Assembly: GCA_947179485.1 (NCBI GenBank)
Contig: OX359246.1
Coordinates: forward strand, 33,356,001 to 33,420,000
DNA from: Allacma fusca
Taxonomy: Eukaryota; Arthropoda; Collembola; Symphypleona; Sminthuridae
Length of the DNA: 64,000 nt
Reading direction: 5' to 3'
The notes beneath the pieces are model-generated. The model had not been told where the DNA came from, did not search any database, and saw only the letters and a program-made list of their open reading frames with translations. Each line of letters starts with the position of its first letter. The first letter of the stretch is position 1. A program made the position numbers and the translations under genes. Below, one piece after another: positions 12,699 through 25,127 of this stretch.

Positions 12699-14626
12699 AG
12701 GGGCGAAGTGACACTGAAAGTCTCTATTGCGAATATGGTGGCGCCTGCTTGTCTGCCGATATATGACGGACCAAGGGCGCCAGACCTTTTGCTGTGGATA
12801 GATTAGATAAAAAAAGTAAGAAGTTAATTGTTTTTGATGGAGATGGGGTCATCCGTTTAACCTCAGAAAATTAAATGAGGTCAGAGTTAAACACATATAT
12901 GCATAGAAACTGGGAAGTAAAGCATGCGCCGTCTAATTGTAAGTATAGTCGGATTTGTCATTTTCATTAAGCTATAATAATTACCATGAACCGGTAGATG
13001 TCATATGAGCTTATACATCCTTGATTTGAGTGTGTACTTAAGTACATGCTGATGGATACAGTACGCGTGATTTAATGATTCGCTAGGTCCATATAAACCC
13101 AATGGTGTAAATAAAGATGCATATAGTTTGCTAAATTTTAAAAGATAACATTTGCATTTGGCAACCTGCTTTTAAACGGGATCTCCTTGAAAATGGTGCT
13201 TTTAAAAATTAACCAACGATGTGTACGTCCGTAGATGAGTTTAAGCGAAAATTGTCTAAGCGCTCTGGTATGTGTGTAAACCTTTTAATGTCCATTAGTT
13301 AACTCCCCTGTATGTACGTATGTATGTACGTGAACGTTTTAGGGTATTACAGTTACTACGTCGTGCTGTTACAACACTTGCTGAAGCTTAGCCCCTTGGT
13401 GACTTAGCACGTAGTGCTGATCACAGATGATTTGTATTCTAAGTACTAGCATAAACTCGTATATACAATACGCACTTAACATAATTGTTGAATCAAACTT
13501 CTAATTCTTTTTATTTTTCAACCTGGTTTTGTCTTCTGTGAGGATCAGGTGTTTTTTTATTTTTCTTGTCTAATATGATCACGCATAGGTGTAAGTTTTA
13601 TACAGGTGAAGTAGAACTTGTGGAGTGAATCATTATACAGAGATTCTGAATTCATACATGCCAACAAATGGTATCATAAGCTCAATAGGTAGGTTATCCC
13701 GGGGTAATGAGACAGTCAGCGACATAGTGGGTGGGTTAAGGGGGTATTTGTTATGTGACGTCAACGTTGTATTTCGTCAAATACACGCGCTTTTTGTATT
13801 TCCCAAATAACTTTTGCATCCATTACAATTTTCTGGTTGTCATATAGGAGCGCATGCAGCGTTAGAATGTTATAAATTTAGTAGTGCTTAATAGCATATT
13901 ACTACTGCGTCTTCCTTTTACAATGCGTTGCTCCATCTTAGACTGTGAGATGGTTTATGTGGCACTGAATTAATTCTTTAAAGAGTCTTACATAAATGTT
14001 GCTTAATACTTATTTAAAGTCGTACCAAATGTCAAAAGTATCCCCATGGAACGAGGTTTACATGAAATTAAAGAAACATGGAGAGACCCGATGTACTTAA
14101 AAAATCCGTGCACTGCACTGATTTGGGCAAACTTTGTTTGCATGTGCAGGAAAGTGAAACTTATATTTAAAGATTTTTAGTAGGGTAGGGAAATAGAGTT
14201 TGATTGTTAACTGTAAAGGACGCAAGACCATACGTCAATCCGTTGGAAAGGTATAGCAAATGCACGATTTTTTGATAATTGTATCCAGAAATAATTTTCA
14301 GAGGTCAAACGGTTGACCCTGGGTCAGGGAAAATATCAAAAGGCACATCTACAATGTATGTTCGATTTTTTGGGACAAGTCCCATGTCCGTATGTCCTTC
14401 CGTTGTTGAGTTGTGCGATTTACAAGATTTTGTAGACGGACGGACGGACGGACGGAAATGACTCGTCTATAAGAAAGTTTCACTTTCTAAAAACAATAAG
14501 CTTTCTTACGTTTTATCTAAAGTCTGTCCCTACAAATAATTTGAGTTGACCGATGTCCTTGGTTAACTTCGGGGCAGGCAACCAGACGATTCCAATAGGG
14601 ACTTTCAGCTTCGCTTCGCCCCTCAG
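12699..14626. mobile_element. 1.9 kb TIR-bounded composite element
   Basis: The left end reads AGGGGCGAAGTGACACTGAA and continues AGTCTCTATTG. The reverse complement of the right end reads GGGGCGAAGCGAAGCTGAA, then AGTCCCTATTGG. These arms are about 36 bases with a few differences. Inside lies repeat copy 2 (12846-13430). A GACG/GGAC microsatellite is at about 14434-14455. No target duplication or transposase ORF was found, so it is old or non-autonomous. A similar right end occurs at about 51640-51680, next to the third repeat copy. Confidence 0.6.
12846..13430 (+). repeat. Dispersed repeat copy 2, uninterrupted
   Basis: Same repeat as 5660-6545 but without the hAT insertion; it preserves the empty site. 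It contains GTATGTACG tandem motifs near 13312-13333. No coding content. Confidence 0.75.
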
Positions 14627-15520
14627 AAATGATGCCCAATGATGATGGAGTAGGTGATGATGTCATTTGTGTCACTCCTCAAGAGACGTTGATGAAACGA
14701 TTTTTGGAAGATTAGAAACGTGTAATGCTGGAACTGGAAATGACCTTGAATGATGAACCTGATGCTCATGTATAGTAACTACTACTAACATTTAAATGCA
14801 TATTTTCTTGCCATTGGTATAAAAAGAAATTTTATTTCATATTACAATATTAAAACGATCAGTCGAAAAATTGGCAGTCTGTATCACCAATCTGTTGGTA
14901 ATACCGTAAAAAAGCCAAAGAGACGGACAGAGTTCAAGTTCTGCACTTGAAATTTTATCCCTTCTCAAATATTATTTCAGTCTTTGAAAACTTCCAATTT
15001 GTAACTATTTGTTTGCGCCATCATCAAGTATCCAGACGATTTAACAGGATTTAACACACCTAGCAAAGTAGCATCAAATTCACGTAGCAGAAAATAATTA
15101 ACCGATATTGGAAAATATTGGGGCTAAGATTGAAGTAACTCCATTCAAGTTAGTACCCATAATACCGTAAGTTTGAGATTTTTATTTAAGAATCCAAGTA
15201 AGCATTGATTTTTATTGATTTTTTTTTATTGATCGAATATTTCGAAACAGAGACGTTGTTTTGGGTGGACTACAGTGTATGCATTTTATAACATCACCCC
15301 AGAATTGTTGCTCTCATTGTCAGTGCAGGACAAGAATAATAAAGTGCTTCGTGTGGGGCATGAACTGTATTTTCACATTTGAATGAATACAGAGTCATCC
15401 AAAACAATGCCAAGTTGCATCATAACAAAATTAATGTGGAAATACATTATGCGTATTTTTTGCAGCACTTAAATAATTATAGTTCTTTCCCACTCTTCAT
15501 TAGGTCACTAGCCTGGGAAA
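14627..15520. other. Intergenic, upstream of the 119 aa ORF
   Basis: AT-rich. An open frame at 15379-15645 overlaps the 119 aa ORF in another frame and looks like a shadow. Any 5' UTR of the downstream ORF would lie here; no clear promoter element is visible. Confidence 0.5.
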
Positions 15521-15880
15521 ATGGATTTTCTAAATCCAAAAGAATGGGTAAACGCCGTCGGGAAAATCGTAGGGAGCGAGGGAAACAAGGAAATTACAAT
15601 TATCAACAGAGGGAACAACTCGGTTGTTTTGAACCATGTTGGTGACAACCACAACAACCTTAAAAATCGTCATCTCCCCCCTACTGGTCGAGTTATTTGG
15701 TCCTTCAATGCTTTCAACGGGTTATTCGGGGTCTCCACGCACTGGTGTATCCTAGTGGACAGTCACAAACGTCGTACACATTTTAATATTTTTAATGAGG
15801 GCGCACCGAGATCAAACAATACATTTGAAATATTTGATAACGAAATTCGTATGAATGGTCAATTGTACAAGCAGTATTGA
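15521..15880 (+). CDS. Small protein, 119 aa, weakly S1-like (self-incompatibility S1 fold?)
   Basis: A single open frame from ATG to TGA, followed by two AATAAA hexamers at about 15972-15989. The composition is clearly protein-like and there is no signal peptide. I do not recognise a close family. The order of features resembles plant S1/SPH proteins: ITIINRGNNSVVLNHV, then a linker with LKNRHLPPTGRVIWSFN, then a FG-x-STHWCIL strand and HFNIFNEGA. S1 proteins have a hydrophobic strand, a WxF strand, an FWC strand and an HFD(V/A)F-like end. The usual S1 cysteines are mostly missing (two Cys would be expected near the first strand and at WC; only WC is present). An upstream in-frame TAG sits at a possible AG acceptor, so an extra 5' exon with a signal peptide is possible. 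Confidence 0.55.
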   Translation: MDFLNPKEWVNAVGKIVGSEGNKEITIINRGNNSVVLNHVGDNHNNLKNRHLPPTGRVIWSFNAFNGLFGVSTHWCILVDSHKRRTHFNIFNEGAPRSNNTFEIFDNEIRMNGQLYKQY

Positions 15881-15989
15881 CTGAATGGCCCGGAAATATT
15901 TTTACAGAAATCCATCGGTTTAACTATTAGTGGGTAATATTCCGGCGCATAATCGTAATCAGTTGGATACACAATAAAATTTGAATAAA

Positions 15990-17178
15990 GTTTAAACTCA
16001 TTCAAATTGAAACTTACAACACTGTTCAGGGATTTTTTTAGTACCGAGGTTTTAGCTCACAAAATTATTTGCTGTAAACTAATTGAAATATTTATTTTCG
16101 GATTTTTTTTCCTGAAATGAGAAAATGAAATCAACAAAAAAAAATCCCAAAAATTTTCAACCTAGTGTTTCAAACAGGTATTTTTGTGGTAAACGAAGAA
16201 TTTTTTAAAATGCTCCTTTAACAATAGGGAACTTCGTCCTATCCATACCTATCCACAAACCTAACATGCTGATCACATACAAATCACATAAAAGATTCAT
16301 TTATGGAAAACAAATTATTGAGGCAAAGTATAATTACATATAGGCTTGCTCCATTTCCTCCATAAAAATCAATTCTGTGATGAGAGATTAATAACAGAGA
16401 AGAGCACGCGTGTTATTTTTTGAGCATCAAATTGCTCATCTCACAATCATTAAAACTCTATTTTACTGATTACACTTTGAATGCGTGTATTTTGCTCAGA
16501 TCCTGGATTATGAGAACACGTTCATAGTTGCATGTCTTTACGTTTCGTAATTTTACATTACATTACACCGCACTATAATTTTATGTCACATGAACTTCAA
16601 ATGTAAGTACTTAAGTATGTGCATAATTTAGAAAATCTGTGCGTATCACCTTCTTCAAAAAAAATCTGAACTGCATTCATTTCGAGTTGCATAATTATAC
16701 ATAGGTTTGTAGGACTGAACAAAAAAACGTATTTACTGCTATTATGACAGCACATGTTTTTGTGTACGTGGGGCGTACACTTACAATTATATATATCTAC
16801 ATGTAGTAATATGTAGATGTTCCATATCTATCTTACAATTCAAAAAGCCGATGGAGGGGTGGAGATACGTCGATCAGTTTTTTTTTGGTTACCTTGGAGA
16901 TAAATTCATAGTGTGTCGAACTCATAGGTAATTACAGTTAAAATAAATTGGGAAATTCGGACGATAAAAACGTATTATATTATAATAATTACAGGTACAC
17001 GATGATACTTAACCTCGCAGCTCAAACACATAAGTTGTAGTTCTTTATTGTATTTAAATTATACGAAAGGGTTCAACTGACGGACTTAATTCAGTCTTCC
17101 TTATTTCTCAGAAATGTTTTTGTAATTAAGATTTATTTTCTTTTGTTACCATTAAATGCAGCTTTCTATAAATATTTG
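15990..17178. other. Neverland 3' flank, partly duplicated
   Basis: From about 16480 onward this non-coding stretch matches 4400-5015 (the pseudogene 3' flank), for example AAAAAGCCGATGG versus AAAAAGCGGTTGG and CTCGCAGCTCAAACACATA versus GTCGCAGCTCAAATGCATA. A candidate polyadenylation signal for neverland (TTTATT on the plus strand) lies at 17132-17137. No coding exon. Confidence 0.6.
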
Positions 17179-19134
17179 TTAAAACTCGAACGAATTCTCT
17201 GAACCCACCCGCCAACTATTTTCAGAGTAAAATTGTGCAAACCATAAACGAAAGGTTTTGACACTGGTGTCCTGTTTTGGTAAAATTGGTGACTTCACAA
17301 ATGTCTTCCTACTCCAAATAGCTGCATCTCGATAGACCTAAAATGAGAAAACCATGTTTAAACAAAATAATCGAATTTCACATTTAACAGTATAATAACA
17401 AAGTACCTACAGAACTTCTGTATACAAATAAATCCGGAAAATTTTCTTCATAAGAAGAAAAGCAACTGACCATGTTCAAGCTGTTTGCAAAGAGTAAACT
17501 TGTGATCAAAGTAGGTATCCAATCGCTGGTATAGAGCTGAAACACTATCCTTTGCGTCATTGGCTCCAACGGCGTCACGTGGATAAACAAAATGGACTTA
17601 ATGAAGCCAATGTTCAAGTGCAACTCTGATAACCCCGGCCCCTCCTGTATACAGTAACAGAATTTCAAATATTTAATGCACAAGATTTAATGGACCAACC
17701 AACCTTAAGAACTGATGTGCATAAAATATACCTCAATAAATTGAAGTGTAGTTGGAAATAAGCTAAATTTGTCAAACAGCATCAAAACCGAATGAACAAC
17801 GGACGAAGTCATGTGATTTCGTTTCAGGGTAGTCTCATCCTTCATAATGGTCCATTCCCCTTGATACTTAAAGCTGAAAAAATTTAAAATACCTTCAAAC
17901 ATCCCAGGCGCATGGACAACATTGAAGTGATTGACATCTGCCAAGTTTTCCCGGACGTCCTAAAAAAAACATCTTAAAAGTTTAATCTAAATAATCGCTT
18001 GTATATAATTATCAAAAAATTCTTCAAGAATAATTATTTTTTAAAATTTCCAGTATGTATTGAACTTCAAGCAAGTGTACTTGTATATGTGCACCGATAG
18101 TCATTTCATGGCGATGACAAGAAGCCCACTGGCCACTTAAGATTTTTTTATGTTCCCCAGGGAACCAAAATGGCTCTTGGCCCTCGGCATGGTGCCAAAG
18201 ATAAATGAAGCCATTCCGCTCTATAATCCTATGCATTTTAATCTTCGCACTAGCTTCCAGTGCTTCTGCATTTGAGTAGGGAATTTTGAACAGTGAACCA
18301 TTTTGACCATGGAACTGCCATCCATGGAATGGACAAGTAATGCATTCATTCTCAACAGTCCCCCCGACCCCTAGGTGTGCACCCAAATGTGGACAGTAGG
18401 CATCCGCAACGTAAGCTTTCCCGCTTTTTCCTCTCCAGGCAACCAGATTTAAGCCTAAAATTACAATTTAATTGCAATTTTAATTCCTGTTTCAAAAAGG
18501 GAGCGTCAAGTGCACTCCGTGTATAAAACCTTCACGGAAATATTTTAAAATTTGATTTTATAAAGGGATCAGGGGGGAAATAACATTGTGGGTTCCTTAT
18601 TTATTTCGAGAGGACCCGCTCTGAAGACGGGGCTGTAACTTGTGCCTGTACTTTTTAGTTAAGTTTAGCTTATACCTAAAACAGAGACCTCTGTAGCTGT
18701 TTCCTTTCCCAACTGCTCAGATCCAAGCAGAGTGAACCAACCGTTTGGGTATGGAGGTGGAATAGGCCCGAGCTTCCTTAGTTTTTGAAGACGATTAATT
18801 ACTTCCCTTTTATGCTTTCCCTTCCCACTCTCGAAACCCACTGTGTTTGTGATGTCTTCTGAAGTCTAAGTAATTAGCAGGTAATAATTCAAAGTCAAGT
18901 AATAAAAATTATAAAATTAGTTCAATTTCTCTCACACACTGTTTCCATAGAATATCCTAATATTGTAAATCAAATGAAGCTACGTAATACCGGTAAACGA
19001 CTCCACTTGGCCCAAATTTTGTAAACGAAGAGGGATGCAATTCCCACGATGATGCTTACCATCGTGGGACCCGTAAAAATTGTAGGGATGGACGCTGTCC
19101 AAGTGTTTTGAATGGGGGTGAAAACAACAGTCAT
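17179..19134 (-). CDS. nvd: Neverland / DAF-36-type cholesterol 7-desaturase, 6 exons, 422 aa
   Basis: Exons in transcript order: 19134-18991, 18865-18676, 18454-18081, 17959-17732, 17644-17471, 17337-17179. Every phase matches. An N-terminal hydrophobic anchor lies at about residues 18-40. PPPYPNGWFTLLGSEQL precedes the Rieske [2Fe-2S] site C132-x-H134-x17-C152-x2-H155 (YCPHLGAHLGVGG ... CPFHGW). The mononuclear iron site follows in DVRENLADVNHFNVVH (D244, H247, H252). TPLEPMTQRIVFQ and the C-terminal FRLWFAQFYSENS are family hallmarks. The length is typical of the family. Known role: conversion of cholesterol to 7-dehydrocholesterol, the first step to ecdysteroids, at the ER membrane. A degenerate second copy lies at 4.4-7.1 kb. 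The gene appears intact. Confidence 0.95.
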
Positions 19135-21398
19135 GGCTGAACTCACTGAATATTTTTGAAATCAAAATCATGGAGAAATATAATAGTTTTCTCAAAATTA
19201 TGTGATCTTTTGAGAGTGAAATTAAAAAATCAAAACATTTACTCCAAAAAAAAGATATTAAATCCAGAGGACTTATTTTTTCATTCAGTAAGGAATTCAG
19301 GTTTTGGCAAGTATGGGGCTACTGTAACATGCGATATTCTGAAAGTGCTTTGTTTTACTAGAGATTTACTGGGACAGTCAACAGTGGGGTATATGTAAGC
19401 TCAACTCACAATGTAAACATTAACTAACCTAGACTCAGGATCACTTGTGAGAATTATTACATTTTGGAGATCTCGTTCACGCAATCTTCCCGTCAAGGTT
19501 GACAAGATTGGCCATTTATTGGACACTTATGCACAAAAAATATCCTTCTGCGTATGTAATGTACACAACATGTATACACACATTTACTAATCTTCATGTT
19601 ATACTAATAGTGTGTAAATATATAAGTGCTCGATTATGTATATCCGCCATTAAAAACACGGGATTTCACAATTTTGACAGCAAGAAACAAAATCTGTTTC
19701 CTTCACTCGTTTCCTTGTTTACAGGGAAAATTTCGTCCATGATAATGTATTGTACACATAGTTTTTTAACATTGTATCTCCCTTAAAATATACTTCACCT
19801 CTTCACATTGTAGCTTATTCACTCACCCTAATATTGCAAGATCGTATTCTATATCGTGTATCCCTTATCTCTATGTGTATACAAAAGTTTATTTAATATT
19901 CTCTATAAGATCCTCAAACCTAGCTTTTTTAACTTGCCATTAAAATATAAACAATGACTTGCTTCAGGTAAAAATTGTCAATAGGATGTCAAAACCTCTG
20001 GACTATTGTATACAAATGGGCAAGAAGTGGTAAGATTTGAGCATAATGTGAGATATCAGACAAATATAATAATTGCATGTAAACGCGTGTATATGCACAT
20101 GTAATTAAGAAAATAGGAAGGATAGTAAACAATCAATACATCAGAAAAGATTGAAGCAATGCATTTATAAATTTTTTGCTGTCAGGTAAATACATAAATA
20201 TACAAATGCCTCTGTCAAGAAAGCATTTCCTTATAATAATTTATAGAGGCATGGATACGGTAAGAATCGAAAAGTCTATTTGAGTAAAAATGCGAAATGA
20301 AAGTGACATTAGAGGTAGCAATTCTCAGAAGGTAAAAGTGACACAATTATATTGTCTCTTCATTACGGCTTCAGCTTCTATTCCCCTTTTACAACCTCAT
20401 TCATTTTATACATACGTAAATGTGTTATTTATACTTTTATAGATTACAGAATGAATAACTGCTGTAAATTGACAGCGACATTGGCATTTGAAAATTAATT
20501 TAGAATCTATATGTAATTTCCGACGAATTTCTAAGTATATTGTATGTGCATTATTTCTCTGGAAAACCTTCGTCAATGTATTACAAGTATAGCGTCAGGG
20601 ATTTAGCATTGGGGTGCACGTCCTTGGATTAATGTCTTAAACTGTCAACAGCATGTAGTAAAACAAGCTCTGTTGATCTGTTTCAATGTATGGATACGAT
20701 GACTCCGAAAGTACTTAGAAACTTCACTTTTAATGTGCGAATTACATTGATGGGAATATGTAAGTGATCTATTTCTTTATTGTAAAGGTGTTAAATCCTT
20801 CCACGAGATATTCTGTCTTAAAAGCCTCCATCACATAAAATTTTAATGTAGGAGGACAGGATTACATGGAAACGTGTGTAGCTTCAGTTAATTCAAAGGA
20901 GGCTCTTCGGAAAAGCATTGATGGATTTTATGGCAATAAAATACTTGCAATTGTAAAACAAATACAGAGGTTACTCTCGTGATCCCTTTATATTCCACAG
21001 GATATTGTACGTATACTGTACATACATATATATATATGCACTTATGCAGATATTTGGTTCTTGGGAATACTGCAAGTCTGGATTCCCTATATATATCTAT
21101 AGTCCGTGTGTTTCACTGTATATACCTATTTATAGGCACGGGGCTCTCCTGACGTTCGCCAGGCGTCCTTCAATCCTCGGGAAAAAATTTTTTGCCCCGA
21201 TTCTGTCCCGAAATATCACGTGGACAATTTGAAGACGATTTTGTAGAGATTAAGTAAAAACATTTCAAAAATCAGTTCGTATAAAGGCAAGTTAAAACAT
21301 CCACAGAATAAGTTTGAACGATGCCAAATTATAAAGGCTAGCGTAGTTAATTGTCCTTTCGGATGAGAATCGGCCAAGTTACCTGAATAGTGCATAAT
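19135..21398. other. Neverland 5' flank and intergenic, no gene supported
   Basis: The first 240 bases match the pseudogene 5' flank (6882-7110), so the duplicated segment included the promoter region. Beyond about 19.4 kb I see only AT-rich sequence, with a TA/CATA microsatellite near 21012-21040. Confidence 0.55.
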
Positions 21399-21540
21399 TT
21401 AGAGTGCTACAGCAGCAGATGAACCACCTCCCCCAGATCCAGGCACACTGCAATTTACAGTTGTTTTTTTGCTAGAAAGGAAAATAAGCTAATAAACGTC
21501 ACTCACATTTTATTTAAAAATTAACGCTTTCTGGTCATCA

Positions 21541-22440
21541 TTTAAAGACGTTGGAATATGAGGGTCTTGATTTTTCAAATTCTAGTAAAATTAGAACACA
21601 TGGACTCTTTCCTAAAAATGCTCTTTCTAGTAAGGTATCCCTAATTGGTAGTTCTTCGACGGACTTGGGCACCTACCCTATATTTGTATTACATGGGATA
21701 CAACGTAATAACTTAGAATTAACTATTACTTCCATAGAGCGGTGAATATTCTCATACCTTTCTATGGAGTTTTGGATACTCTAATATTAAAGATACTCTG
21801 AATGGTTATAACAATCATCTAGTTTCCCTAATGTCTGTTCGATTGTAAATGGTAATTTGGAGAATCACATATGTATGTACATCCCATGTAATATTATCGG
21901 AATTGGAGGCTCAACTTGGAAACTGGTATAAATAACTAAACTAGCAAATAAAAGCGTAAATTATGTTAGCAAGTAATTTATTAATAATGTATTATCTAGT
22001 ATAATTAAAGTAAAAAATTTTCAAAATTGTAGAACTAGTAAAAAATTTAAATTAGGATTTATGCCGATCTCGTACACTATGAGCTAGAAGGTAAGTTCAT
22101 GGCAGTTCATCATGTAGATTGCTATTAGACAGGAAAGTACGTTCCAACAATGACGCCAGAAGATATTTTAACTCAACGCACTCCCACGAGTTTATACAAC
22201 TTAAAAATCCAATGCCATTGCTAAAAAGTACTTGAGATTCAACATCACCTTAGCTCTAAAATACTTTGTACTCAGCTAAGAACAAGGGATTGATGAATTA
22301 AATTGTAAGAAGTTTAAAACTAAATGTGACCCAGAAAATTGTAAGGGTTGTTCTCAAGATGAAAATGATTTATGCCATTTATTTCTAAATTTTATATAAA
22401 TTTCATGTCCCTTATAGGCAAAGGTAAAGGACATAAAAGG
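21541..22440 (+). mobile_element. Degenerate non-LTR retrotransposon 3' region
   Basis: Several broken frames read in the same direction. The clearest is at about 22300-22400: NCKKFKTKC, then a cysteine/histidine cluster ENCKGCSQDENDLCHLF. This resembles the C-terminal zinc motif after the reverse transcriptase of jockey/CR1-like elements (Cx2-5C, E, H, C spacing). Upstream, 21551-21745 encodes a 64 aa remnant ending in a stop. Many stops and frameshifts; not functional. The assignment rests on the motif only. Confidence 0.35.
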
Positions 22441-23215
22441 CAGTCTCATTAGGGCTGTTTTATGTACAAGTAATTATACAAAGTGTTTCGAAAATTCTAA
22501 TTCGTATCAATCGCTGAACATGATGCCTGGATACAGTTTGGACTCGTAAGAGGGAAATTTAAAAATAGTCTGTGAGTGTGATCTTTCGATTCGAGGTGGT
22601 TTGGATTGGTCAGGAGAAACATATACATAGGTGCTTGCATCTTGTGAGATCAATTCCAACTAGAAATTTTACGGACCTTTCTAATTCAAAATGGGGTGCA
22701 TTTTGTGATGAAATGAGTTTCGGAACACTGATCTAACAAGAGAAACCTGTTTAAAGACGAAATTCCTAATGTTAATCTAAATTTAATGGGAACCAAGACA
22801 TAAAGCATCTGGTGAATAGCAAGAATCCACCGTAAGAGATACGCCAATCTCCTTGTGTTTAATCTATGACTATTTTATGAATATCAGCTCTGCATTGGAA
22901 GCCATGCAAAATCTCTCGCCACATTTCACCGTTACCTTGGACGGAAATTACTTCATTGTAGAATTTCCTGCACAGCAACAAAGAGGGTCAAATCTTGGGA
23001 GACGTGATGTAGATACACGTGACTACATTGACCAACATGTAGCCAACTTTCATTGATTTCTTAAATAATTTCTCACAAGGAACGCTTCACAACTGTCCCA
23101 GAGAAATTTGTCTGCAACTTTGCTCGATATAACCTACAGGTAGTTGACTTCAGTAGCACGTTCCTTTGCTTTCACCTTTTGATTAGAACTGGGCTATAAC
23201 GGGCGCAAATATTTG

Positions 23216-23748
23216 TATCCCGACAGTGGACTTTTCAAAAGTCGAACAGCAATCCAAAATTCACCCTTTCAGTTCAAGGACCGAATTAAGAAATTCTGGG
23301 ACATTGGAATTCAAGTTTAAACTTCAATTTCAAAATTGTGACTCCGATTTTAGGTGTACATTTAAGTTTCATTTTAAGTTTACAATCAAGTTTCAAGATT
23401 AAACTCCAGTTTCAAGTTTACTCTCGAAATTCGAGTTTATTCTTAAGTTTCAGGTTCAAACTCTAATTTCAAGTGTTCCAAGTTTAATCTCGAGTTTCAA
23501 TTTTACACTCAAAACTTGAAACTCGAGAGTAAAATTGGAATATTGAACCCGGAGTTAAAACTTGGAGCATTGAGCGGAGTTAAAACTTCAAAATCAAGAG
23601 TAAACTTGAAACTCGAGAGTAAACTTGAAAACTATACGCTTTCTTTTATGTTCGTCCATCAAACAGATAGGAAACTGAATCTTATCCTTGAAAAGGAATG
23701 GTGAATTTCGGATTACTGTTCGACTTTTAAAATTTGCACTCTCGGGAT
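23216..23748. mobile_element. Fold-back MITE with internal inverted arrays
   Basis: The ends are inverted copies: TATCCCGACAGTGGAC, then AAAAGTCGAACAGCAATCC, on the left, and their complement on the right (GGATTACTGTTCGACTTTT ... CACTCTCGGGAT). The interior holds CAAGTTTACTCTCGAGTTTC-like units in one orientation on the left half and GAAACTCGAGAGTAAACTTG units on the right, so most of the element can fold back on itself. No ORF. The CAGTG near the end hints at hAT, but I found no clean target duplication. Confidence 0.75.
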
Positions 23749-24580
23749 GCATGTCAGCCTTACATCTGTTTAAAACTATTTGGCAGCATTGGAAATAATA
23801 ATCGGGTAATTTATTTGGAGTACAAGGTGAAGTTCCCGCCATATGTTTACACCTACGAACGTTCCTTGCCAGTAGAAGAGACGCAATCGTCAACTATTTT
23901 ACCTCCTTTCCCGTCCTTTGTAATGCAATGTGACTTCTAGTCTAGGAAGATTTTAGACCCTTATTTTTGCATATATGTACATGAAAAGACTACAAGGGGT
24001 CAAAACACGTTTTCATTGAATTAATTTACAATCTAAACTGTACATAAACGTTAAAAAACGAACACGTGCAAGGGCAAGGATATTAGCAATTTAAATATTG
24101 ACTCTTCCAAACCTGCTCAACCCCTTCATTGTTGAGTAAATAGTGCAGACGTACTGTCTGAAAATTGTTGGGAATGAAAACCCAGTAGACACATGATCTT
24201 GCCTCTACCCTCTAGTACAACAATGATCCTATTATCTACCCCTTGCATGTTTTTTGCATTCTGTATTTAAAGTATCATCAGCTGTAGTCATTTTAACTGT
24301 AGATAAAAGCAAAATCAATCAAAATGAAAGTATGCGCAATGTCGGTGTAGATAATTACGTCTAGATGCGTTTTGCTAGAATATTTTGCCTCTTCTTCAGT
24401 TAACAGTAATTATGTATATAGATACACAAAACGAGTTCCTTAAAATTCTGCCCCAAATTTCATTAAATTAAATGTTATGCTCAAGAATCGAGTCCAAGAC
24501 ACTTCTGCATTGAATTGCCTGGCTCTTAATTCTTAATTGTTAAGTTATCTATATTTCTGACATCTAATTTAAAGGTAGAG

Positions 24581-24688
24581 TATATCGTTGGCTAAATTCT
24601 AAAAAGTACCATTTTTATTTCATAGCCCATGCTTTTCAATGGGTTAGCAAATGAAAATGGTACTTTTTAGAATTTAGCCAACGATATA
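24581..24688. repeat. 108 bp hairpin (MITE or small-RNA precursor-like)
   Basis: The left arm starts TATATCGTTGGCTAAATTCT and continues AAAAAGTACCATTTT; the right arm is its reverse complement, with pairing over about 50 bases apart from a few mismatches near the loop. TA repeats flank it, so a mini Tc1/mariner-type MITE is the simplest reading. The shape also fits a long-stem small-RNA precursor. Confidence 0.8.
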
Positions 24689-25127
24689 TACAAATACATA
24701 TCTATTGTATATATCCAGACTTGCTTGCTATTAATTGAGGACCTGTGTTTTCACATGACCGCAGTCGTCAGGAACAAGTTATAGCACTATAATTATGTAT
24801 ATAAATCTATATATATATGCTTCCCCACGAGGGTACAACAATCCCAACCAACTCTAACGAAACCTGCTACCGACATACAAAGTTTATGTTTCTACAACAA
24901 ATCCATGCTCTAGAGATATTTCTAGAGTTGAGTAACCACTCACATGTATGTACGTGACAATATATGTGCCTGAATGATCATCTTTGAGCTCAGTCTAGTA
25001 GGAGGTAGTCAGCGGAGTTGAGAGATTCAAGTAAATAACATAATAGCTAAAAGAAACAATACTAACCAAACTGGAAGCCAAATCTATTTCCTTAATTTTT
25101 CTATAACATTTTTACATCCCAACAAAG

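Noticed and set aside
15379..15645. 88-codon frame overlapping the S1-like ORF
   Set aside because: Shadow frame. The 119 aa frame has far better protein composition and extends to a stop near polyadenylation signals.
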